12,512 nt of DNA. Source: Opitutus sp. GAS368 (GTDB lineage Bacteria > Verrucomicrobiota > Verrucomicrobiia > Opitutales > Opitutaceae). Position numbers and translations under genes: made by a program. Positions 1 to 8,153 of this stretch are shown piece after piece. The notes below the pieces were generated by a model that had not been told where the DNA came from, made no database searches, and worked only from the letters and a program-made list of their open reading frames with translations. The DNA lies in the NCBI GenBank assembly GCA_945862035.1, contig CAMAXB010000056.1, forward strand, positions 1 through 12,512, written 5' to 3'. The first letter of the stretch is position 1; each line of letters opens with the position of its first letter.

Positions 1-1897
1 CAGTGCCGAGCGCCTTGCCGTCGACTGTCTGCTCCTGCTTGAGCCAGAACACCTCGGCGTTGGCCTTGAGCAGGCGGTTCGTGAGGATGAAGGCATCATT
101 GATCTTGTGGCTGACGAGCCAGCCGGCCGCATTGGCCGGGCCGCTGATGTTCGCGGCGGCGGGCTTCTCGAGGTCGAAGCCGATCGGCTGGAAGGGGCCG
201 GTGAAGCCCTCCAGGATCCGGTCGTACTGGATGCCCATCTGGCGGGCGACGGTCCAGCCGGTGATGTCGTACGGGCGGACCGGTGGGCCGCCTGGATAGG
301 CGAAGTCCATCGGATGATCCTGAGCCTCGAACGTGTCCATGACCGCCGGGCGGAAAGCCTGGGCGGATTGCACGACGTACGAACCGGTCGGATAGGTCTT
401 GCCGGCAACCGTAAAGGAAGCCGTGGCGCGGTGTACCTCGATGCCGCCCTTTTGGAGCACTTGGATGAACTTGATGACCGTCGGGTAGTCGTCCTGGTCG
501 GCCGAGATGATGTAGCCGCGCGGATCACGGAAGGCCGGATCCTCGATCACCTTGGCGTAAAGGTCGCCATCGACGGCTTGGCCGCCACCACCGACGACGG
601 CAGCGCCGCCCATGGCTTGGGGACCGGCCGCCTGAGCCGAGGCTGCACCGGCGGCCTTGAGGGCGTCGATGCGCTTCGGGGTCAGCTTCCAGGTGTCCTT
701 GCTGCCACGCTCAATCGAGCGACGGCCCATGGCGTAGATGTTGTAGAGGACCTTTTCGCGATTGCGGGAGGCGTAGTCGAGGACCGCGCGCTCAACCTCG
801 ATCATGTAGTGGATGGCGTCGCGATAGTGGAACTGGCGCGGCTTGATGGGCAGCGGCCAGTCGGCGCGCGGGAGCTGCTTGTCGGGCAGGAGGGGAATGG
901 TCATCGGGGTCGGGCCACCAATGACTTCGGTCAGAATGCCGATGTTGTTGCGGAAGTAGCCGGCGGTGCGCATGCCACCGTTGAACCACGTGGAGTACGG
1001 GGCCGCGGAGCGCATGGCCGAACCACCCATGCCCTGCTCGACGAGGCGGGCGTGCATGTGGGTCGAGACCGCCTGGATGCCAATTGGAATGTAGCCGTCA
1101 AAATCGAAATTGAACGGGTCGCGGAACGGCGGAATGTAGATCACCTGGCCGGCGGGACCGGTCTGGTGCACATTGTGCATGATCTGCGGATTCCAGTCGA
1201 TGTAGAGGACCTTGTTCTGGTTCACGGTCTCGATCATGTTGTGCATGATGGAGTCGCGGTTGTTGTCGTGGCCGATGTACTTCTGGTAAAGGCGCGGGAG
1301 CGCATTCAGCGTGCGGGCCTTGGGGTCTGCATTCCGCATGTACCAGTTGGCGACGAGCTCGACGCCGTCCGGATTCGGAATCGGCATGAGGAGGACGACA
1401 TCGTCCAGAAAGCGCATCGTTTCCTCGTCCGTCTTCGAAATCATCTGGTAAACCATCTCGGTCAGCGCCTGCGCATTGACCGTCTCGGTCGCATGGAGAC
1501 CACCGTCGATCCAGACGATCGCCTTGCCTTCCTTCGAGAACTTCCGCGCCTCGTCCTCACTGAGGCGGGCCCGGGCCAGCTTCGTGGACATGTCGCGGTA
1601 GGTCTCGAGCTTGGCGTGATTCTGCGGCGACGTGATGATCGCCATGTACTGCGTGCGGCCTTCCTCGGTCGTGCCGATGCTGACGACGGTCATACGATCC
1701 GATTCCGCATCCCACTTCTGCAGCAGCGCAGAGATCTGGGTGTAATTGGCGATCATGTAATCGTCGCCGATGCTGAAGCCGATTTGATCCTTGGCCGGAG
1801 TGATCCTGGGCTCAGCGGCCGTGAGCAAGGAGGCCGCCGCGAGCGAAAGAACCCCCAGCGTCAATCGCTTGAGGGTATTTTGTAGACAAGATTTCAT
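1..1897 (-). CDS. Secreted M14-family zinc carboxypeptidase, C-terminus cut off by the window edge
   Basis: I translated this frame directly from the minus strand. It is open from the ATG at 1897-1895 to the window edge (632 codons) with no stop, so the gene is partial at its 3' end. The N-terminus is a signal peptide: basic residues around K10-R11, a hydrophobic stretch about residues 12-25, and a probable cut after TAA (residues 26-28). The M14 zinc site is visible: H135-A-T-E138 in the context DGGLHATE is the HxxE motif. N-P-D-G at 175-178 and D-N-N-R-D at 211-215 match the conserved substrate-binding stretch. H241 or H244, in MHNVHQTG, is the likely third ligand. The role would be periplasmic or extracellular peptide hydrolysis. 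The C-terminal part (about 450-632) lies outside the usual catalytic core and may be an accessory domain. The leader just before the ATG is CA-rich with no Shine-Dalgarno site. Family assignment is firm; substrate is unknown. Confidence 0.9.
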   Translation of the reverse strand, partial: MKSCLQNTLKRLTLGVLSLAAASLLTAAEPRITPAKDQIGFSIGDDYMIANYTQISALLQKWDAESDRMTVVSIGTTEEGRTQYMAIITSPQNHAKLETYRDMSTKLARARLSEDEARKFSKEGKAIVWIDGGLHATETVNAQALTEMVYQMISKTDEETMRFLDDVVLLMPIPNPDGVELVANWYMRNADPKARTLNALPRLYQKYIGHDNNRDSIMHNMIETVNQNKVLYIDWNPQIMHNVHQTGPAGQVIYIPPFRDPFNFDFDGYIPIGIQAVSTHMHARLVEQGMGGSAMRSAAPYSTWFNGGMRTAGYFRNNIGILTEVIGGPTPMTIPLLPDKQLPRADWPLPIKPRQFHYRDAIHYMIEVERAVLDYASRNREKVLYNIYAMGRRSIERGSKDTWKLTPKRIDALKAAGAASAQAAGPQAMGGAAVVGGGGQAVDGDLYAKVIEDPAFRDPRGYIISADQDDYPTVIKFIQVLQKGGIEVHRATASFTVAGKTYPTGSYVVQSAQAFRPAVMDTFEAQDHPMDFAYPGGPPVRPYDITGWTVARQMGIQYDRILEGFTGPFQPIGFDLEKPAAANISGPANAAGWLVSHKINDAFILTNRLLKANAEVFWLKQEQTVDGKALGT

Positions 1898-1932
1898 AGG
1901 GTGTGGGTTGAGCTAAGCAGGGGAAGGTGGCC

Positions 1933-1960
1933 AAAATAGCAGGTGCCGGGCCGTCCACAA
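1933..1960 (-). promoter_or_regulatory. Possible promoter for the M14 carboxypeptidase
   Basis: On the minus strand, TTGTGG (1960-1955) and TATTTT (1938-1933) are separated by 16 bases and would place the transcript start about 30 bases before the ATG. The match to a sigma-70 consensus is only partial (3/6 and 4/6), so this is a candidate only. Confidence 0.25.
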
Positions 1961-2113
1961 TCCTTATGGCAGACGCCCCCGGACTATAAGAACTCCGAAC
2001 AGGTTGGTGGATAGGGTTTACTTCAGGGGCCGCCGCCCCCCCCTGCAGCGATAATCGCGCAGCTGCCCGGCCGCTGACGCCCGCGACCGGACCCTGGGCG
2101 CTGCGGCCCACGA

Positions 2114-2146
2114 CCGGAGGGGCGCACCCGGGGCGCGCCCCTCCGG
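2114..2146 (-). terminator. Strong GC-only hairpin downstream of cysteine synthase
   Basis: A perfect 12-bp inverted repeat (2114-2125 with 2135-2146, 9-base loop) made almost only of G and C lies 23 bases after the stop codon of the cysteine synthase gene. It could end that transcript or protect its 3' end. There is no T-tract on the minus strand after the stem, so it is not a standard intrinsic terminator. Functional class is inferred; the hairpin itself is plain in the sequence. Confidence 0.5.
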
Positions 2147-2169
2147 CTTGGACCAGGCGACCGGCAAAA

Positions 2170-3147
2170 TTACGACGCGCGGATCAGGTCGTCGATGGAG
2201 TCGCTCTCGACATTGATGTCGGCGAACAACCAGGAGGATAGGTAGCGCTCGCAGGCCGAAGGGATGATGACGACGATCCGCTTGCCGGCGTTCTCCGGAC
2301 GTTTGGCCACCTGCAGTGCGGCCCAAATGGTCGCGCCGGAGGAGATGCCAACGGGAATGCCGTCGAGCTGATTGACCTGCTTCGAGACCGGACCGGAGTC
2401 GGCTTCCTTCACCCGGATGACCTCGTCGTAAACCTTGGTGTTGAGCACGGCGGGCACGAAGCCGGCACCGATGCCCTGCAGTTTATGCGGTCCGGGCGTT
2501 CCGCCGGAGAGGACGGGCGATGCGTCGGGCTCAACCACGACCACCTTGACGGAGGGCTTGCGGGCCTTGAGGACCTCGCCGATGCCAGTCACGGTGCCGC
2601 CCGTGCCAACGCCAGCGACGAGGATATCGACGGTACCGTCGGTGTCGTTCCAGATCTCCACTGCAGTCGTCTTGCGGTGGATCTCGGGATTGGAGGGGTT
2701 GGCGAACTGCTGGAGAATGACGCTATTCGGGATCTTCGCGGCGAGTTCCTCGGCCTTGGCAATCGCCCCCTTCATGCCCTTCGTCCCCTCGGTGAGGACG
2801 AGGCGGGCGCCCAGAATCTTGAGCAGCTTGCGACGCTCGAGCGACATCGTTTCCGGCATGGTGAGGATAAGCTTGAGCCCCTTGGCCGCCGCGACAAACG
2901 CGAGGGCGATGCCCGTGTTTCCGCTCGTCGGCTCGATGAGCACGGTGCTGCTGTTGATCTTGCCCGACTTGAGGGCGTCATCGATCATCGAAAACCCAAT
3001 GCGGTCCTTCACACTCGAGAGCGGGTTGAAGAATTCGAGCTTGAGGATGACCTCCGCCAACGCGCCGTGCGCGGCCGCCGTGCGGTTGAGGCGCACGAGA
3101 GGGGTGTTGCCGATGGTCGAGGTGATGTCTGCGTGAATCTTAGCCAT
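2170..3147 (-). CDS. cysK: Cysteine synthase (O-acetylserine sulfhydrylase)
   Basis: A 325-residue PLP enzyme of normal family length that makes L-cysteine from O-acetylserine and sulfide in the cytoplasm. Visible motifs in order: the N-terminal IGNTPLVRLN at 12-21; the PLP-binding lysine K47 in SSVKDR; the substrate loop EPTSGNTGI at 72-80; the phosphate-binding loop GVGTGGT at 179-185; the GIGAGFVP segment at 225-232, part of the region that accepts the CysE tail in known enzymes; GISSGA at 267-272. The segment usually read as PSxGERYLS has cysteine in place of glycine (C299, SACERYLS). The start ATG at 3147 gives the expected N-terminus; there is no obvious Shine-Dalgarno, and AACCCACCC lies just upstream. 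The 157-bp gap to the upstream porin gene suggests its own promoter. CysM-type specificity cannot be fully excluded, but CysK fits better. Confidence 0.93.
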   Translation of the reverse strand: MAKIHADITSTIGNTPLVRLNRTAAAHGALAEVILKLEFFNPLSSVKDRIGFSMIDDALKSGKINSSTVLIEPTSGNTGIALAFVAAAKGLKLILTMPETMSLERRKLLKILGARLVLTEGTKGMKGAIAKAEELAAKIPNSVILQQFANPSNPEIHRKTTAVEIWNDTDGTVDILVAGVGTGGTVTGIGEVLKARKPSVKVVVVEPDASPVLSGGTPGPHKLQGIGAGFVPAVLNTKVYDEVIRVKEADSGPVSKQVNQLDGIPVGISSGATIWAALQVAKRPENAGKRIVVIIPSACERYLSSWLFADINVESDSIDDLIRAS

Positions 3148-3304
3148 TGCGAGGGTGGGTTATGAGGTTGGGAGACCGCCAAATTGCATCGTCTTCCCCC
3201 AAAGTGCGACCTTTTCGTGCACGGAGCAGCCCATGGCACCGGGGGTCAGGCGGCTGGCGCCCAGCCCTTTGCAATCCGCCCGGCCACACTGTCCTTGGAC
3301 CGCG

Positions 3305-4678
3305 TTAGAACATCAACTGCAGGCGAGTCACGATGACCTGTTCGCCTTCGCGCAGGAGCACGCTGGTGGTCGTAAGCGGCGCATCGAAATGGGAATGGAG
3401 ATAGTCCGCCGTTATCCGGACGCTCGCACTCGGGTGCCAGTTCAGGCCCACCCCATACGAAGTCACCTTCGTCGCATTGGTCCGCGGCGAGGCGAAGGTC
3501 GGGAAGGTCCGGTCGTCGATGTCCAGCGCGGAGACGCGCAAGGCCAGGACCACTGCACCCCACCCGTCCGCGCCCAACCGGAAGTTGGTCCGGGGAACCA
3601 CCCCCGTGAACGAAGCAGCTTCGCCCGTCAGGTTGTAAGTCACCTGCCCGTGCCAGGCCTCGTGCTTGAGCTCGTTGCGAATGCCACCCGTCCTCACGTT
3701 GATCGCGGACACGGCATATTCGGCCAGGAGTCCAAGCGATCCGCGGGCATAGGTTGCCTGAGGCGAGAAGCGCCAGCCGTCCCCGTCTGCAACCGTTGAG
3801 GCGTCGTAAGCAAAAAAGCGCTGCTGCCCGTCGCTCCGATACCCGGCGGTCAGGGGCGACGCCGTTGAAAGGTCCGGCGAGTACGTGGCGCCGACGCCGA
3901 CCTCCAGACCCTTGAACGGGCGTGCCATGATGCGGACTGCGACGCCCTTGTGGTCGTCCGTATCCGTGTTCGTCGTCGAGCTGGCGGAATCAGCCAAGCC
4001 GTTGAAGATTCCCGCCGTATAGCTCAAACGCCCCGCCGCGAGCTCGCCGCCGATCTGCAGGCCAACGTCGAAGCTCGGCATCAGGCTTGAAGGATGCGTC
4101 CGCTCGACAAAGGCCGTCACCATATTGGCCTGAGCCTGTTCAATGCCGACCAGCGTCTTGAACTTACCAGCCTTGATCTGGAGAGCAGGGCTGAGCACCG
4201 CGGTGATATTTGCATTCAGCAGCGACGCGGCGGAGCCCGCAAAATCGGGCGTCAGCTGAAATTGGAAGATGTGATTGAAGGATCCCTCCATGATGATCCG
4301 CGCGCGACGAACAAGAAAGGCGTCGTTACCCACGATCCCGCCATCATTGAGAAACCAACGCGAGTCCACTTGGGCGATCCCCCGCAGGCGCAGCGTCGTG
4401 CTGCCGTCGCCCGCCGCCAGGCTGATTATGCGGTCGTTCACGGTGGCCACCGGGGGCTTGGGCGCTGCGGCGGAAGTCGCGGCAGGCCCGGGCGCAGGGG
4501 CCTGCGCGGGGATTAGTCGCTCCTCCAGCCGCCGCACTTTTTCCGCCAGCAGGCGAACCTGCTCGCGGAGCAGCGCGACCTCGGAGTCGGCCGCCGGCAC
4601 CTGGGCGCGCGCCGGTTGGGTCAACAGCAAGGCGACAACGACTGCGCAGCTCCGCGCCAAGTAAATATTCGGTAACAT
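3305..4678 (-). CDS. OprP/OprO-type outer-membrane porin
   Basis: A 457-residue outer-membrane beta-barrel protein. Residues 1-25 are a signal peptide (hydrophobic VVVALLL, cut after ARA). Residues about 30-55 form a short coiled coil (heptad-like LLREQVRLLAEKVRRLEERL), as many polyphosphate/phosphate-selective porins have. A proline/alanine-rich linker (about 58-78) leads into the barrel, which shows typical OprP-family wording: RRARIIMEGSF near 128, followed by FKTLVGIEQ. The final residue is phenylalanine after a strand pattern (VIVTRLQLMF), the usual BAM insertion signal. Its ATG lies 14 bases after the stop of the PhnP-like gene, suggesting co-transcription. The family is called phosphate-selective, but the true solute is unknown here. 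The pairing with a cyclic-phosphodiesterase-like enzyme hints at phosphorus acquisition; that is inference. Confidence 0.87.
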   Translation of the reverse strand: MLPNIYLARSCAVVVALLLTQPARAQVPAADSEVALLREQVRLLAEKVRRLEERLIPAQAPAPGPAATSAAAPKPPVATVNDRIISLAAGDGSTTLRLRGIAQVDSRWFLNDGGIVGNDAFLVRRARIIMEGSFNHIFQFQLTPDFAGSAASLLNANITAVLSPALQIKAGKFKTLVGIEQAQANMVTAFVERTHPSSLMPSFDVGLQIGGELAAGRLSYTAGIFNGLADSASSTTNTDTDDHKGVAVRIMARPFKGLEVGVGATYSPDLSTASPLTAGYRSDGQQRFFAYDASTVADGDGWRFSPQATYARGSLGLLAEYAVSAINVRTGGIRNELKHEAWHGQVTYNLTGEAASFTGVVPRTNFRLGADGWGAVVLALRVSALDIDDRTFPTFASPRTNATKVTSYGVGLNWHPSASVRITADYLHSHFDAPLTTTSVLLREGEQVIVTRLQLMF

Positions 4679-4692
4679 AACAGTGATTCCCG

Positions 4693-5472
4693 CTAAACCG
4701 ACAGGCGCAACCCGTCGTAGGCAAGGCTGATTCCTGAGGGCAATTGACGGTCGGTCTCCCCGTGGTCGCTCAAGTGCGTCAAATGGGTCAGGTAGCTCGC
4801 CGGCGCGCCAATTTCCTGGGCCACGGCCACGGCCTCATCAATGGTCATGTGCGAAGGATGCGGCTGGGGCCTTAGCCCATCGAGCACCACCACGTCCGCT
4901 CCGCGCGCCAGCGCCACCGCTTCGCGCGGCACCCGCTTGCAGTCGGTGTAGTAAACCAATTTTCGGCCGCTACTGCGCTCCACAAAAATCAGACCCAGGG
5001 TGTTGACCCCGCCGTGCGGCAGAAGCGTGGATGTGATCGTGCCCTGGGGCAGGTCGAGAACCTCGGGCATGGCCTGCAGCTTGAACGCCGCGTAGCCCTT
5101 CACGATCGGCCGCTCCATGATCGCATACGGATAGATCGAAAGTACGCGGCCCATGCCCTCTTCCGTCGTGTAGATCGTCAGCGCAGTGCCCCCGTGGAGG
5201 TCACAGAAGCGCCGGAGATCATCCATGCCCGCCACGTGATCCGCGTGACCATGGGTGAGAATGAAGAGATCGACCCAGGTGATCTTCTCGCGTAGGCATT
5301 GCAGGCGAAACTCGGGCGCAGCGTCGACCTGGATGTGGAGGCCATCCATGACCACATGGATGGACGCCCGCGTCCGCTGGTTCCGGGGATCCTTGGAGGT
5401 GCAAACGGCACAGTCGCACGCAATCATGGGAACGCCCTGCGAGGTGCCGGTGCCGAGAAAGATCACTTCCAT
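4693..5472 (-). CDS. PhnP-like metallo-beta-lactamase-fold phosphodiesterase
   Basis: A 259-residue cytoplasmic hydrolase with no signal peptide. The dinuclear metal site is visible: H74-x-H76-x-D78-H79 (THGHADH), H153 (LPHGG), D177 (YYTDCK) and H208 (HPSHMT). Near the N-terminus C19, C21 and C24 (CDCAVC), with a C-terminal histidine (H230 or H233), match the extra structural zinc site known in E. coli PhnP, a 5-phosphoribosyl 1,2-cyclic phosphate phosphodiesterase. I chose the ATG at 5472 because the fold starts directly with MEVIFLGTGTSQG. The frame is open upstream to 5553, but that extension is not family-like. The rest of the phn (C-P lyase) cluster is absent, so the substrate may be another cyclic or nucleotide phosphodiester. 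It is probably the first gene of an operon with the porin. Confidence 0.87.
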   Translation of the reverse strand: MEVIFLGTGTSQGVPMIACDCAVCTSKDPRNQRTRASIHVVMDGLHIQVDAAPEFRLQCLREKITWVDLFILTHGHADHVAGMDDLRRFCDLHGGTALTIYTTEEGMGRVLSIYPYAIMERPIVKGYAAFKLQAMPEVLDLPQGTITSTLLPHGGVNTLGLIFVERSSGRKLVYYTDCKRVPREAVALARGADVVVLDGLRPQPHPSHMTIDEAVAVAQEIGAPASYLTHLTHLSDHGETDRQLPSGISLAYDGLRLSV

Positions 5473-6014
5473 GGTGCAGCCGCAGGCAAACGCGATGGCC
5501 CCGGCTTGGCAAGTTTGCCGCGCAGGGGATCTGCTGCCTCCATTCAAGGTCATGGGCGACAGATTGTGCTCACGCTTGTTTCCCTGCCGGGTCCTCGGAT
5601 CGGGAACGATGAACGATCAGGAAAAACGAGCACAAATTCGAAGCACGCCGAAGGGGTCGACATGGCAGCGTACAACCCCGAGCTCCTGTCGAACCGCCTC
5701 GGCCGCATGGAAGCGACCCCGGGGCTGCCGGGCACCCGTCCGGCGGAAGGATCTGCCCCTCCTTGCGCTCCAGCGTACGGTCGAGGTGCTCTTGATCATG
5801 CCGTCAGGCGGATCCGAAGATTGGTTCTGTGTCGCTGGCCTCGCTGAGGCCGGTGATTCTTCGAGGTGGAGCGTGTTGCCCCTCAACGCGCTGGTTTGAG
5901 TTTGTATTTGAATTTCAGTCATTCGGATCCAACGCGCCGGCTTGGATGCGCGATGGCGCCAAGCGATTCGATCCAGCGTCTTGAGGGCAAGTCGCTCCAC
6001 CCTTCCGCGGGCGC
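5473..6014. other. 540-bp gap with no recognised gene
   Basis: Between the PhnP-like gene and the groEL terminator I find no protein family, tRNA or known structured RNA on either strand. RNase P RNA, SRP RNA and tmRNA hallmarks were looked for by eye and not seen. It contains a small GGCCTC-GCT-GAGGCC inverted repeat (5837-5851), a doubled GAACGAT (near 5605-5620) and an AT-rich patch (about 5890-5920). It must hold the promoter of the PhnP-like/porin operon, but I cannot place it with confidence. Confidence 0.5.
5617..5922 (-). CDS. Doubtful small hypothetical ORF
   Basis: A 101-codon frame on the minus strand starting MTEIQIQTQTS. The first 40 residues are polar and could be a real N-terminus, while the rest is arginine-rich and includes rare AGG-AGG codons, as expected for a chance frame in GC-rich DNA. 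There is no clear ribosome-binding site and no family I recognise. It could be a decayed gene or not a gene at all. Confidence 0.15.
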   Translation of the reverse strand: MTEIQIQTQTSALRGNTLHLEESPASARPATQNQSSDPPDGMIKSTSTVRWSARRGRSFRRTGARQPRGRFHAAEAVRQELGVVRCHVDPFGVLRICARFS

Positions 6015-6047
6015 AAAAAAAGGCGCCCCGTCGAAACGGGGCGCCTT
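6015..6047 (-). terminator. Intrinsic terminator of groEL (dnaK-groESL transcript)
   Basis: A perfect 12-bp stem (6036-6047 with 6020-6031 on the minus strand) closed by a TTCG tetraloop is followed by a run of seven T (6021-6015). The distance to the groEL stop codon is about 28 bases. This is a textbook rho-independent terminator for minus-strand transcription. Confidence 0.95.
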
Positions 6048-6075
6048 GGAGTGATTCAGGGAGGGGTGCCTGGAC

Positions 6076-7704
<1,629 letters not shown>

Positions 7705-7713
7705 GGTACTGGA

Positions 7714-7745
7714 TGATTTTAGATTTCAGATTTGTGATTTTAGAT
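7714..7745 (-). repeat. 11-bp direct repeat in the groEL leader
   Basis: ATCTAAAATCA occurs twice on the minus strand (7745-7735 and 7724-7714), 21 bp apart, with a related AAATCTGAAATCT between. It occupies most of the 56-bp groES-groEL gap, where a Shine-Dalgarno site would be expected but is absent. It may be an A-rich translation enhancer or protein-binding site; function is inferred. Confidence 0.5.
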
Positions 7746-7760
7746 AACGCGAAGCGCGCA

Positions 7761-8057
7761 TCAGCCGATCACGCCAAGGATGTCATCCTCGCGGACCAGC
7801 GTGTACTTCTTGTCGTCGAGCTTCACCTCGGTGCCACCGTATTTGCTGATGAGGACGCGGTCGCCGACCTTGACCTCGAAGGCCTGGGCCTTGCCGTTCT
7901 CGTCCTTCTTGCCGGTGCCAAGGGCAATGACCTTGGCCTCCTGGGGCTTTTCCTTGGCGGCGTCCGGGATGATGATGCCACCGCGGACCTGTTCCTTTTC
8001 CTCGAGGTGCTCCACCAGGACGCGATCGCCGATGGGCTTGATGTTTACTTTAGCCAT
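7761..8057 (-). CDS. groES: Co-chaperonin GroES (10-kDa Hsp10)
   Basis: A 98-residue protein of normal length that forms the heptameric lid of GroEL. Residues 1-15 (KVNIKPIGDRVLVE) and the mobile loop about 16-32 with the GGIIIP hydrophobic GroEL-contact motif are clear, as are GTGKKDENG near 47-55, VGDRVLISKYGGTEVKLD in the second half, and the C-terminal EDDILGVIG. The ATG at 8057 is the only sensible start. The leader has no Shine-Dalgarno but three AACCCAAA copies. It sits 96 bp downstream of dnaK and 56 bp upstream of groEL on the same strand, so the three probably share a transcript, perhaps with processing between dnaK and groES. Confidence 0.97.
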   Translation of the reverse strand: MAKVNIKPIGDRVLVEHLEEKEQVRGGIIIPDAAKEKPQEAKVIALGTGKKDENGKAQAFEVKVGDRVLISKYGGTEVKLDDKKYTLVREDDILGVIG

Positions 8058-8061
8058 ATGT

Positions 8062-8093
8062 TTTGGGTTTTGGGTTGGAGTTGTTTTTGGGTT
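8062..8093 (-). promoter_or_regulatory. Three AACCCAAA copies in the groES leader
   Basis: On the minus strand AACCCAAA occurs at 8093-8086, 8076-8069 and 8069-8062, ending five bases before the groES ATG. There is no Shine-Dalgarno sequence. A similar AACCCAC motif sits at the same place before the cysK and M14 start codons, so it may act as a translation-initiation element. The repeat is seen; the role is inference. Confidence 0.4.
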
Positions 8094-8132
8094 ACGCTGG
8101 TAACGGCGTACGCCCGCCGTGAATCCACGGCG
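8091..8132 (-). promoter_or_regulatory. Three consecutive small hairpins between dnaK and groES
   Basis: The gap holds CGCCGTG-AATC-CACGGCG (8115? to 8132 counting the outer C, 7-bp perfect stem), then the 10-bp palindrome GGCGTACGCC (8105-8114), then GTTAC-GCTG-GTAAC (8091-8104). No T-tract follows, so this is not an intrinsic terminator. An RNA processing or stability site that sets different levels of dnaK and groESL mRNA is plausible. Confidence 0.4.
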
Positions 8133-8153
8133 AGCGCACGAAATTAACGGAGA

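Noticed and set aside
107..1885. 592-codon open frame on the plus strand opposite the M14 gene
   Set aside because: It is a shadow frame of the GC-rich carboxypeptidase gene, whose minus-strand frame carries a signal peptide and the zinc motifs. The antisense product has no family features.
3252..3266. GGCTGG-CGC-CCAGCC hairpin as terminator of the porin gene
   Set aside because: The stem is short and no T-run follows on the minus strand.
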